A program made the translations under genes and the position numbers. Below are positions 36,160 to 46,899 of a stretch of DNA of 64,000 bases, piece after piece. Each line of letters starts with the position of its first letter. Position 1 is the first letter of the stretch. Source of the DNA: Ligustrum vulgare (Eukaryota > Streptophyta > Magnoliopsida > Lamiales > Oleaceae); the NCBI GenBank assembly GCA_963555705.1, contig OY743183.1, forward strand, positions 26,137,932-26,201,931, written 5' to 3'. The notes under the pieces are model-generated. The model did not search any database and had not been told where the DNA came from. It worked only from the letters and a program-made list of their open reading frames with translations.

Positions 36160-37602
36160 TGTTGACCTATAACTATTCATGTATATATTGTTTTGATTAT
36201 AACAAACAAGATCTCATGTATTACTAATGGTTTCGACTCTTGAGTTTTTATAATATATGTGTCATTTGAATACTTCGAGATCAAAATCGTCATCCATTGA
36301 AGTATAAAGCAATCATAAAAGAGATTTGAGGTGAACAAGATCGTCGAAGACCGAAGATTAAAGCTTTAGAAGATTTATGTTGAAAATTTTCAACTCATCA
36401 ATTTTTAGCAAGTCCATAAAGCTCAAAATTATTTCTAAAAATCATTATTTGCATAAAAATGATTTTTCAAATCATAACATGAAATAGATTTTGGAAAAAT
36501 AAACTTTGTGATATAAAAATAAAAATTCCAAAATTTGCTGTTTCGGTCGACCGAAACTATGATCAACCGAAAATTTTTGCTCAACCGAAAGTCTAACGGC
36601 TCAAATAGTGTAATGACTAGTTTTGAACTTTCGGTCGATCGAAAGTGTAGAAATGGTCGACCGAAACTTTTTGCAGCTCATTTTCTTGATTTATAAATAT
36701 CCATTTCTCTTGCATTCATTTCTACCAACTTACAAGAGCATTTAAGAGAGAAAATTATTGAGAGAATCATTGAGAAAATCATTGAGCTTACTTTGTTTTA
36801 CAATCTATTTCATTTATTGCAAAGAATTTCTTGATTGATCAAGACTTTTCATATCTTTATCAAGAATTCTATTTTGTAGAAAACTCAATACTCTTACTTC
36901 ATTATTGATCATTGATTGAGTTCATCATCACCAAACACTTATTGAAGTGTAAATCTCTGTTCATACTTAACTAAGTATTATTTGGAAAGAGAGATCATTG
37001 GTTGAAAAACTTTGATTCAAGCAAAATTATCTCATATCATTTTTCAAAGTTTTCATAAATACTTGAGCTTTAAATATTTTCTATATATTGAAGTGTTATC
37101 CTAAAACTCTCAAGATACTTGACTTGATCATATCATTTGTTAAGAGAGTTTATTCAATTGTAAAATTCTCATTTGTATTTTGCTTATGGTTTCGAGATCC
37201 TTGTGAAAACTCGATTGTAAAGGATAGGTGCTCCTTGTTGTAAGTTATCAATATAGTGGATTTGGCCTTGCTTGTGACGGAGAGCTAGGTAACGGATGAC
37301 GTAGATCACGTTGGTTGATCAAACCTCCCTAAATCGCGTTTGCATTCTCTTATCCCTTTTACTTACTTACATTGCACATATTCTATTCTATCAATTTATA
37401 TTGTGCAACACTATATCTAAGTGCTATATTTGCTTTATCAATTAAGTTTACACATTTATAGCACACTACATTGATAGTTAAGTTACTTGCAACACTAAGT
37501 GCTCATACTTGTACCCATTGATTTTTTAAGTTAAGATTATTTATCGAAAAAAATTTATAAACCAATTCACCCCCCTCTTGGTTAGTTTATCTTGGGATAA
37601 CA
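36160..37602 (+). mobile_element. Solo LTR (1443 bp), same family as 43371-48670
   Basis: It starts TGTTGACC and ends GGATAACA, with the perfect TSD GTTGG (36155-36159 and 37603-37607). It is clearly related to the LTRs at 43371 and 46900: the ends, a block near CACGTTGGTTGATC, and a CACCCCCCTCTTGGTTAG-type 3' end are shared. Palindromes of the CGGTCGACCG type (36540-36672) precede a TATA-like TTATAAATA (about 36690). Confidence 0.9.
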
Positions 37603-38293
37603 GTTGGGTGGTTCCGTTTGGATATCTCAAGAACCGGAACCGAACCATACTTTTCAGTTTTCGTAAAATGGAACCATTCGGTTTCATTGAGTCGCAAGAA
37701 CCAAACCATTCTGTTTTGGTTCGATTTCGGTTCTACAATAATAATTATTTTTCAAGGGCCTTATTGAGGAATATCAAACCCCGGGAAGCGAGCTAATAAC
37801 CTGAAATAAACTTCTACTGTATATACCAATATCAAGGATTTCGAAAATCCTTTCAACCAGAAGAAAGCATAAGATTTTCCATGAACATAAGATATTTATA
37901 AATTAAAATAAGAAACAAATGGCCTGAAATGTTTTTCGAACATTACAAGAAGTCACACAAATTGATAAATTTTTATAGTAAACTTATGGTATGAATCATG
38001 AGTTTTAAATGTATTATTATTAATTGTTTTATATTTGTATTTAAATATTTAATTAACTCCATTGTGGTCATTTACAACTTCGTTTATTAATAAGTTAGCA
38101 TCATTTTATTTTCACTTATTAAGAATTTCAGTCCATATATAAAGTTAAATATTATAATAAGGCAGAGACGTAACAAATTTCATAAAAAGAACTTAATCAT
38201 TTTCATTTTATCAAAAAGAAATTACAAATTCTTTTGATTTTTAATTTTAGGACAACTAATTAAAATCATCAAAAAAATAAAAAAAGATCAAAG

Positions 38294-38519
38294 TGTTGTA
38301 AAACTACTAAAATCATAACAATAAATAGATAGAGAGATGGAGAGAATGAGAGAGAACTTCTCATTAGGTGTATCCATAATGAAGATTTAAGACCCTATTT
38401 ATAGGAAAAATATAGGGGCAATACAAGTCATTCATACAATAAATATTAATATAAATTAGGTAGAAGTTAGGTAAGAAATTAGGTAGAAATTATGTGAGGA
38501 TTTATATTTATTTATAACA
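38294..38519 (-). repeat. 3' LTR of LOG element copy B
   Basis: 226 bp. On the minus strand it starts TGTTATAAATAAAT and has a TATA-like CCTATAAATAGG (complement near 38393-38404). It differs from the right LTR by several substitutions and lacks a 12-bp duplication. Confidence 0.9.
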
Positions 38520-38520
38520 C

Positions 38521-39200
38521 TTCCCCTTGAATGACTTATTGCTCAATTGTCTGCCTCGTTAAAACCTTGCTAAGAAAACTCAGTGGGATAAAACTTGAGC
38601 GAAGAAAAAAGAGTACAGAAGCTCCCCCTGATGTTGGTCATGGTGAATCATTGAGTCTAACTTTGAGTAGAACAAATCATGTACTGAATCTTGAAGTTCT
38701 GAAGTGCTGCCTCGTTAAAACATTTGTCAGAAATACCCAGTGGGATAAAATCTGAACCAAGGAAAAAGTGTACAGTCGCTGCCTCGTTAAAACCTTTTCA
38801 GAAAAACCTAGTAGGACAAAACATGGACGAAGGAAAAAGAGTACAACATGTTTCTCCCCCTGAAGTGTGCAATTGAGGATTCATGAACTTCTCAAACATT
38901 GATATCATCTTTCATCTGGAATATAAAAATCTCCTTGTATAGCATTCTTCATAAGATGTCTATGATTTTCTTCATTTGTTGATATCATTCCAGTATAACA
39001 ATATGTTGCTGAATTATAGCTTGTCGATAGCTATGGTAATACCTCAAAAACCTTGCTAGGAAAACCCTGTGGGACAAAACCTTAACGAAGGGAAAAAGAT
39101 TACATTATTTTCATCAATACGCCTCAACTGTTGCCTCATTAAAAACCTTGCTAGGAAAATTCTGTGGGACAAAACCTCAGCTAAGGGAAAAAGAATGCAA
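38521..39200 (-). repeat. Diverged repeats upstream of the 3' LTR (copy B)
   Basis: Five to six units with the CTCGTTAAAACCTTG, CAGTGGGATAAAAC and GAGTACA phrases form the same family as 5160-5960 in copy A, on the opposite strand. Confidence 0.75.
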
Positions 39201-39360
39201 CGCATATTTATTCCTTTCATGGAATATCACAAGTATATTGGTGCAATCACGAATCTTTTTATCATATAATTTATGATAAGCTTTATAGAAATCGTTCATA
39301 GCTCATGATGTCATAACATGCTATATTAAGCAATGTTGTACTAATTTATCGATTGCATCT

Positions 39361-39478
39361 TTCACTTCTGGTGAATAATTAAATTTAGAATTCACTTCTG
39401 GTGAATAATAAAATCTAGAATTCACTTCTGGTGAATAATTAAACATATTCATTTTCATATTCACTTCTAGTGAATAAT
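39361..39478 (+). repeat. Four tandem hairpins ATTCAC-TTCTG-GTGAAT
   Basis: Four copies of a near-perfect 5-6-bp stem with loop TTCTG (TTCTA in the last) are spaced about 28-40 bp apart. Copy A has a single related hairpin near 4945-4962. Confidence 0.85.
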
Positions 39479-40544
39479 CAATTTCCCAGATGTCATAAAT
39501 AGTACACTCCAATTTCACTTTCAACATATTATATCATGGAGTCATTTGTATCATCCTATAATGATACTAATCTGGGCATATTGAATCTTTCAATGATTTA
39601 TACATGTATGTTCTTGTACTTTATAAACTGCAATTTCTAATTTGCAGGAGCATAATCAATCATTGAAATAGATATCAATTTCGACATATAATCTACAATC
39701 ATTTTACTTGAAATCCCAACGTACCGCGATCAACTGGTACATCAAAGAATACTCTCAAAGTACCAAGATGAGAATTATACATTTTGATCTCACTCATTGG
39801 TATATCAAAGAGCTCAAGTTAGTGATTTAGACTATAGTCTATCCACCATATGTCATGCCAGTTCTATGAAAAATCTTGCACGCAACGAGTCGTCTTTTAC
39901 GACTGTGAAATATTTTTCATTTGTACATATAATTACTGGTTTTACACATTTAAGCATTTGGACTTCAGGTTCTTGAACAATAATCCCTACATTGGGGTTA
40001 TATACTTGGCCAAAGTATTATAATTTCATCAACCTCATTTTCATAAGAGGGTATGTAGTCGACTTATTTATTGATTCCATCTCAATATAACATAGAGAGA
40101 TCTCTTTATATGTTCTATCATCAGGTACCTGAGTCTCTTACATTTAATTATGTCCTATTTACTCACCATGAGTATTTAGCCTCAAAGGGATCATCTTAAT
40201 CATTCAAGAGATATTTATTTTTGGAATCGATAGTCATTACGCTTCAGGCATAATTACGCTTCAGACGTGTTTTCCCCATAATGTTCAAAAATATTATATT
40301 ATATCAATCGGCTAAAATGCCATAACACATGTCATCCTTTTAGGGATATAATCTCAATCATATATCTAAGTGCACTTTGGTGGATTGTATACATATCGCA
40401 CTTTTACAAATCATAAAGCTTCTTGAGCTAGTCCCTATTTGACATAGAATATTGTTGTATGATAAACAATCTCTGAATAAGTTATTCTCATAGAAAATAA
40501 TTTAAAACTTTTGATAATCTAACCGTTTATTATAGAACTTCTGG

Positions 40545-40740
40545 TTCAATACGGTTTTATTTCATTTCTATGTATGAATATTTGATTCAATACAATATCA
40601 CTAAACTTCTGGTTCAATACAATGTATATTTCATTTATGAGCTTCTGGTTCATACTATATACATATTTCACTTGTACGTATGAACTTCTGGTTCAGCAAG
40701 ATATTTCACTTGTACATATGTATGAACTTCTGGTTCAATA
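40545..40740 (+). repeat. Five tandem hairpins GAAC-TTCTG-GTTC
   Basis: Copies lie near 40545, 40608, 40650, 40680 and 40722, with stems GAAC/GTTC or TGAAC/GTTCA; one has a G-T wobble (GAGC/GTTC). The loop is always TTCTG, as in the 39361 array, but the stem sequence is different. Confidence 0.85.
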
Positions 40741-40969
40741 CAGTATTCATTTCATCAGTACATATTTCTATATAGTTTAAATCGGTATACCTTTATTACT
40801 ATTATTATACCGAAAAAATCAGGTACAATATCCAAGGAAATATCTCATGATCTCAATCTTGTCGCCAAATCTTCCCTTATATCGAAAAAGGTAATGACAC
40901 ATTATCTCATTGTTCCCACATTTTCAATAATTTATTCCATTATTTCTTGATGGAATCGATATCACTATC

Positions 40970-40996
40970 ACGCGGAGCCACCGCTCTTTTACGCGT
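40970..40996 (+). promoter_or_regulatory. Conserved CGCG patch upstream of passenger ORFs, copy B
   Basis: ACGCGG...CCGC...ACGCGT in AT-rich surroundings is followed by TTTAAATAA (41008-41016) and the ATG at 41049. The patch is conserved in copy A. This spacing could suit a small promoter for the plus-strand cargo (inference). Confidence 0.35.
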
Positions 40997-41048
40997 TGAA
41001 TAATGCATTTAAATAAATTATTTGGGAAGAAGGCTAGATCCATCAAAA

Positions 41049-41594
41049 ATGGATATCATATTTTCAAATATTCGCAAATATTATTCCAATCTTCCAATAA
41101 ATGATTTGAGAAAAATTTATCGAATTAGGCTCGAAAGATTGAGGTTGCTGATGGATCATGGCATCCCAGAAGATGTTCTCTGGTTGATCGAAGCAAAAGT
41201 TCGATTAGCTGGTGAATTACCAGATTCATTTTCTAAGCACAAACCTAGCTTAGGTAAGAGTACTTTTGCAAAGAAGCGAAGAGCAAAAAGATTAAATAGT
41301 TGCTACAAATGTGCTCGATGGACATGTGATACCTATTGTAAATCAATAGGATATTCATCCATAAATCGAGATGATAAGATAGACTTCATTAAGGGTGGAC
41401 TGAGTAAGGAGTCATTGGATGATATCCGATTGACTCTTGAGACGCACCCTAGTGGGTATGTGCAGCGTGAGCTACTATCTTTATGGGCTAAATTTATCAG
41501 CGATAAAGAGCGTTATAGTCTCAAAAATATAATAGTAAAAGATCCTGTTTGCCAGGCTGTTATAAACAATGATGTTTTGGCTATTCAGCATTGA
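41049..41594 (+). CDS. Passenger ORF: basic protein with C-x2-C-x4-C-x3-C motif
   Basis: This encodes 181 residues starting at an ATG in good context (AAAAATGG); the open frame extends a few codons upstream but without an ATG. In order there is a charged helical N-terminus (1-55), a basic patch AKKRRAKR (74-81), then Cys85, Cys88, Cys93 and Cys97, and a mixed C-terminal region to residue 181. A basic run just before a small cysteine cluster is also the layout of the cysteine-rich nucleic-acid-binding proteins of some plant RNA viruses. I see that resemblance only in layout and cannot test homology, so no function is assigned. Copy A is the same gene with a frameshift. It lies 262 bp upstream of LOG on the same strand. 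AAG|GTAAATC just after the stop could be a splice donor. Confidence 0.75.
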   Translation: MDIIFSNIRKYYSNLPINDLRKIYRIRLERLRLLMDHGIPEDVLWLIEAKVRLAGELPDSFSKHKPSLGKSTFAKKRRAKRLNSCYKCARWTCDTYCKSIGYSSINRDDKIDFIKGGLSKESLDDIRLTLETHPSGYVQRELLSLWAKFISDKERYSLKNIIVKDPVCQAVINNDVLAIQH

Positions 41595-41683
41595 TACAAG
41601 GTAAATCATTTGATATATATGGACATATAAAATATTTTTCGTTTTCCTTTCACGAGTTTTGATAAAGGCTGGTTAAAAATATT

Positions 41684-41712
41684 AAATCACCGAAAGGTGA
41701 GTAGGGTGATTT
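41684..41712 (+). other. Conserved inter-ORF hairpin, copy B
   Basis: TCACC-GAAA-GGTGA (41687-41700) forms a 5-bp stem with a GAAA loop. GGGTGATTT (41704-41712) can pair instead with AAATCACC (41684-41691), so two structures compete. It lies between the two passenger ORFs, possibly inside an intron from 41601 to 41856. It is unchanged in copy A. Confidence 0.6.
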
Positions 41713-41856
41713 TGTCAAAAGTAAATCTTCACTTTTTCAAAAGACGAGCAGTAAATAGTGAAGTTTTTCAAGTTTAAAAAGTCAATGATTTTCACAGTTT
41801 CATGCATCCCAAAATATCATTTTCTCATAAATTTTTCCTTCCTTATTCTCTGAAAG

Positions 41857-42510
41857 ATGGAAGGACCAAAACTTCGACAGATCAAAACTATCTGTGTATT
41901 TTGTGGATCAAAAGTAGAGAAATGTTTTGGGTATCTAGAAGCAGCAGTGGATCTTGGAAAGAAATTGGGAGAGAAAGGTATCACTCTTGTGTATGGAGGA
42001 GGTAGCAGTGGATTGATGGGTTGTGTTTCACAATCCGCTCAAGCAGAGAAAGCAAGAGTGATAGGTGATATACATGTTCCTTTAGTTGATATCACAGGCA
42101 AAACACAAGGGCATGAAGTAAAAACCTTATCTATCCATGAACGCATAACTTGCATGTTATATGGTTCTGATGCCTTCATAGCCCTGCCTGGAGGTTTTGG
42201 TACTTTAGAAGAAATCTTTAATATTACCTCATGGGCTCAATTAGATCTCCATACCAAGCCTATTGGGCTTTTAAATGTTAACAATTTCTTTGATGGTTTG
42301 CTAACATTTCTTGATTATGCTGTGGAACAGGGATTCATCTTTCCATTTTCTAGGAGAATCCTCATTTCTGCTCCTACTATCGAGGAATTGCTGGATAAGT
42401 TGCAATCATACATCCCCATCCAAGATCTAGCAGGAGTTAAGATAGATTGGTCGCAAGGAAGGGGAATCAAGCGAAAATGGAATCCGGTTAATGTAAATTT
42501 ATCTTTGTGA
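41857..42510 (+). CDS. LOG: LOG-like cytokinin riboside 5'-monophosphate phosphoribohydrolase
   Basis: 217 residues, about the family's usual length, in one exon, whereas plant LOG genes normally have several introns; this points to capture through a spliced RNA. Motifs are ICVFCGSK (12-19), the glycine-rich VYGGGSSGLMG (45-55), HER (94-96) and PGGFGTLEE (111-119), which binds the nucleotide and carries the catalytic glutamate. After the conserved arginine the usual lysine of the LOG HxRK motif is isoleucine, and DIHVP replaces the usual VIPK-like stretch, so activity is uncertain. Family members release free cytokinin bases in the cytosol. The ATG follows a pyrimidine-rich tract ending CTGAAAG, which could be a splice acceptor. 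It lies antisense to the LTR element. Confidence 0.9.
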   Translation: MEGPKLRQIKTICVFCGSKVEKCFGYLEAAVDLGKKLGEKGITLVYGGGSSGLMGCVSQSAQAEKARVIGDIHVPLVDITGKTQGHEVKTLSIHERITCMLYGSDAFIALPGGFGTLEEIFNITSWAQLDLHTKPIGLLNVNNFFDGLLTFLDYAVEQGFIFPFSRRILISAPTIEELLDKLQSYIPIQDLAGVKIDWSQGRGIKRKWNPVNVNLSL

Positions 42511-42524
42511 ACCCTAGAATAGGT

Positions 42525-42730
42525 GGTGGTAGAGTACGGAGTATTCTCACTCTTGAGACACACCATAAATTTCTAGGATTTTATCAATGTTTAATCTTGT
42601 GTACCTCAAATATTTAAGGTGGTAGAGTACGGAGTATTCTTACTCTTGAAACACACCTCTTTGAATGTTTCTTTATTTTCTCAAAAAATCAGAGGTGGTA
42701 GGATATGGCTACTCCCGAAACACATCTCTA
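42525..42730 (+). repeat. Triplicated motif downstream of LOG
   Basis: Three copies of a roughly 45-bp block occur near 42525, 42618 and 42690: GGTGGTAGAGTACGGAGTAT, then TCTTACTCTTGAAACACACC, the third diverged. Copy A has the same three units in complement at about 2300-2500. This may be the transcript's 3' region; its function is unknown. Confidence 0.7.
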
Positions 42731-43059
42731 ATTTTGAGGATCATAAATGTTTCTCCTTTTGTATTTTGCATGTATGACTCGTTTATACTTCTTCAGGAGC
42801 AATAATAATAATATCATTTCAGTATGTTTAGATGATAATTTTTACTTCTTCTAGAGTAAATATGCACTTCTTCTGGAATACATAAGTGCTCGTGCAAGAA
42901 CTTTTCCAGACACTTATCATCTAATATTCATCTCATAATGCTGATGAGATTATTTTCACATTAGCCATATCCGTGCTATCATGTGATATTATCTTATCAT
43001 ACATCAACATTTTTCTTGTTGGATAATTCATTTTTATCTATCTTTTCAATACAGATAAT

Positions 43060-43370
43060 GGTAACTTCTGGTACCGTTTGATAAAATATTTTTATCAACA
43101 TTCACCAACTTTTTGGTAATGATAACTTCTGATACCATTAAATGAAATATCAAATAACAATAATATTGTATATATATTAACAACAATAATACTGGGGTTA
43201 TACCACCACGTATATATGTTGACAACAAACTCTAATATGTTATGTACAATATTAATACTGGGGTTATACCACCACTGATAACTTCTGGTACCATTAAATG
43301 AAATATCAAATAACAATAATATTGTATATATATTAACAATAATAATACTGGAGTTATACCACCAAGTATA
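43060..43370. repeat. Tandem hairpin-bearing units in copy B
   Basis: Units of about 110-140 bp, each with an AACTTCTG(G/A)TACC-like hairpin and ACTGGGGTTATACCACCA, occur about two and a half times here and continue after the nested element at 48671-48780. Copy A has one unit (1740-1860). Confidence 0.75.
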
Positions 43371-45143
43371 TGTTGACATATGATTAACTTAACCTTATTG
43401 TTTTGATCATAACAAACAAGAATATATTGTGTTATTAACAAGTGTGCTACAAGTGTTTCATGTAATGATAAATATTCAAAGCACTCTATGTTCAAATCGT
43501 CTCTCAAAGATATAAATCAAAACTATGTGATCAAGCACATGAGACGCAAAGAAGATCATGAAAGAATTGAAGATATTCAAAGATCAGAATTGAAGTTGAA
43601 AAGCATGACATGAAGATCAAGAATTCAAGCATACAAGATTAGAGTTCAAGTTCAAGAGTTGATTTAACCTATGTAAATGTATAACACTCTCAATCTTTAG
43701 CGATGACATTCAACAAGCTCGAAAATGATTTTTATGCATCAAGAAACTTACTTGAAAATTCATCACTTGCATAAAATATTTTTATCTAAGTCAATATTGC
43801 TTTTCATATGTTATTTGATCTTAAATCATGATTATACTATGTTAAGCCACTTTGAAAAACAAGTTAGAAATCTAAAAATCCTAAATTTTCATGTTTTTCA
43901 AAAGTCAACTTTCGGTCAATCGAAAGTCAACTTTGGTCAACCGAAAGTTCAACGGTTGAAAATGTGTAACGGCTACATGCATGTTTCGGTTGACCGAAAC
44001 TCCAAAAATGGTCAACCGAAAGTTGCTGAATTTGAATATCTTGATCTATAAATAGCCATCTCATTTACATTCATTTTTAACAACATAGAAAAGATTTTAT
44101 AGAAACTTTCTTGTGAAAATTCATTGTTCTTACTTGGTTTATATTCATCTATTATTATTATAAAAATTTGATTGATCTAAACTTTGTTTTATCAAATCAT
44201 CAAAGTTTTTGGAAGAAAGTTTTGTGAAGATTCTTGGTTTTTATATTGTTTAAACTTCTTCAACATCTTCACACTATATTGGAATTGGTGTAAGTCTCTC
44301 TTTGTTCTAAACTTGTTTTAATCTTTTAAAAGAGAGAAATTCCAATTAAGGAACTTTGATTATTTGTGCTACATTTTTCATTATCATTTGATTCATCAAA
44401 GTTCCATTGCCTAAACACTTTGAGCTTAACTCATTGTTAATTATTCAAGTGTGGCATCTCTTGGTACTTAATTTGATTCAATATTTTAACAAGAGATTAT
44501 TTGAAAAACTTTCTTTGATTGCATTGAACTTTTCATTATCATTTGCATCAAAGTTTTTCTCTAAAACTCGAACTTAATTCATTGCTATCTATTGAAGTGT
44601 TAGCCTAACTCACTCGGTACTTAATTTGAGTATATCATTTGTCAAGAGAGTTATTTCAATTGTAAATTCAATTCATTATATCTTGTGGTTTCGAGAGCCT
44701 TTTTAAAACTCGATTGTTGGTTAAGGGTAGGTGCTCCTTGTTGTTAAGTCGCCTAAGTATTTGGTACTCCTTGTTGTAAGTTACCAATATAGTGGATTTG
44801 GCCTTGCTCGTGACGGAGAGCTCGGTAACGGGGGACGTAGATCACGTTGGTTGATTGAACCTCCATAAATCGCGTTTGCATTCTCTTATCCCTTTTACTT
44901 ACTTAATTACATTGCACTTACTTTATTCTATCAATTTATATTGTGCAAAACTATATCTAAGTGCTATACTTGCTTTATCAATTAAGTTTACACATTTATA
45001 GCACACTACATTGATAGTTAAGTTACTTACAACACTAAGTGCTCATAATTGTACACATTGATTTCTAAGTTTGAGATTATTTATCGAAAAAGTTTTATAA
45101 ACCAATTCACCCCACTCTTGGTTAGTTTACTCTTGGGCTAACA
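43371..45143 (+). repeat. 5' LTR of the 5.3-kb element
   Basis: Palindrome-related motifs (TTTCGGTTGACCGAAA, GGTCAACCGAAAG) at 43905-44030 lie just upstream of the TATA box TCTATAAATAG (about 44046). Confidence 0.9.
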
Positions 45144-46899
45144 ATTGGTATCAGAGCGGGACCGTTTGAACGTTGCGTTGTTGGAGTTGCAGACCAATGG
45201 CGTGCATTCTTCGGAAACAGTTTTGGGCCATGAAATGCGTGACTTTGCCAAAGAGCAAAATGGAGAAACGGCGTCAGTAAGCTAAATAATTGAGGGATGA
45301 AAACTTCGGGATGGCTCAGGAAAAGGTATGGTTAGTGCAGTCGTGTTGCACGTTTGTTTCGTTGAGCATGGCAGTGTATTGAGGGGAATCCACCAAAAGA
45401 GGGCAATGCATTGAGTATGCTTCGACATGCCGGAGGAGCTGCGGCCGTGAGGAGTGCCGTCCAACCAAGGGACTAGTGCAGAGGGCACAGGGTGAAGGTT
45501 GGTGTCGAAGGCGATAAGTGCAGGGGGCACTGCGAGACGAGGTGCAGGGGGCACTGTGGACTCTCGTTCACTAGAGGGTGGTACCGTAAATGTGGAGAAT
45601 CTGGCAAGTCCTTTGAGGTGGAAGATTGATTGAAGAGGAAGGCCATGTGTGGACGCGAGGCAAGCGCACCGCTGCGAGGTCGCTAGCGGATTGGGTGGGG
45701 GAGCATGTTATGGCCTGGTTTTTCCCCTACTCATGTGGCACGACAAGGATCATAGATTGTCGGATTATTCAGGATATGCACTAACATGGCCTATGCAATT
45801 GCAGGTAATATCAATAGGCCATTTCCAAAGTTCTGTTATGCATACTTTTTAGCTTGTTGGCCTGTGTGTTGGGGAAGGCTGACCCGTATGCCTGCGAGTA
45901 TCTCGGGTGCCGGACGGCAGGTCCGTCACAAGTGGTATGAGTATGAATATGAAACACGGTGCTAATATGTGTTTTATTCATAATTTTATGTTACATACAT
46001 GATTTAACCGAAATCACATGTAAATTTCAATATTTGCAGATTTCGGTCGACCGAAACTATTCGGCCGACCGAAAGTGTCATTTCGGTCGAACAAGTGTTC
46101 AACCGAAAGATATTTCGATCGAACAACTGTACGACCGAAACCAGGTTTTCGGTCGACCATTAGTCAGCCTAACGTGACTGCAGCTATTTTTTTACTCCTG
46201 CAGAGTTTCGGTCGACCAACATACTTTCGGTCGACTGAAAGTGGCTGGACTTAGGGATTTTCTTTTAATTTCAAAATTTTCATGCATAATCCCTAAATGA
46301 CTTGAAATCATCTTCTCCTCTTCATAAAACTCTTGAACTACATTACTTTTGATCACTTATTTTTGGCTTTTATTAAAATAGTGATATGATTGTTGACCAA
46401 AATTGTTTTAATACTTTTAAACTTTTTAACTCATCCACACATGATCCACCTATTCAATGAGTTGAAAATACTTTGATACTTTGACAATATGCATTATTAT
46501 ACCCTTTAAGTCATTTCACGATCCAAATATTTTTCTAAGGGGGAATGCTTTATTAAGGGGGAATATGATTACAATCAAGATATTCTACTTGTGCTTCATT
46601 ATTATGCTTATCGCACCTATGCTCATGATTAAGGGATAGATGCTACCTTTTTTCTTATGCCAAAAGGGGGGAAATTTGGTGATGATTTGTTTTAGCTTGA
46701 CTTTGGATAATCTATATGCATAAAAAGGATCATATTATATGCTAGATTATGCCTCATTGGTTTGTATAAGATAGGGGGAATATATGCTAAAATTGAACTT
46801 ATCAATTATTCTCATTTCCCTATGCTTTGATTTTATGCTTCAATTGCTTATATTATCATTACAAATCATCTTGTTTGTCATAATAAAAAAGGGGGAAAT
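45144..46899 (+). other. Interior of the 5.3-kb element
   Basis: After the primer site, 45160-45900 is G-rich with no long frame. 46038-46240 is a palindrome array. 46530-46899 has several purine runs (AAGGGGGAA) before the functional polypurine tract. No gag, protease, integrase or reverse transcriptase motif is seen. Confidence 0.7.
46038..46240 (+). repeat. Array of TCGGTCGACCGA palindromes
   Basis: At least eight full or half copies of TTTCGGTCGACCGAAA-like sequence occur in 200 bp, perfect or with single changes. They match those upstream of the TATA box in the LTRs of the same family, but lie inside the element. Confidence 0.85.

Noticed and set aside
36540..36672. TCGA-centred palindromes as cloning or vector remnants
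   Set aside because: They vary in sequence and recur at the same LTR position in several copies, so they belong to the element.
39361..40740. Regularly spaced short repeats resembling a CRISPR array
   Set aside because: This is plant nuclear DNA; the repeats are irregularly spaced, have no unique spacers and lie inside an LTR element.
41022..41048. Upstream extension of the cysteine-motif ORF from a TTG
   Set aside because: A TTG start is not credible here; the ATG at 41049 has good context.
41857..42510. LOG gene as bacterial T-DNA or other horizontal transfer
   Set aside because: It lies between matched LTRs with TSDs, is collinear with a second element copy, and resembles plant LOG proteins. 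Capture from a plant transcript is simpler.
43046..43507. Frames over the tandem units of copy B
   Set aside because: Repeat-driven frames in non-coding hairpin units that cross the border of the nested element.
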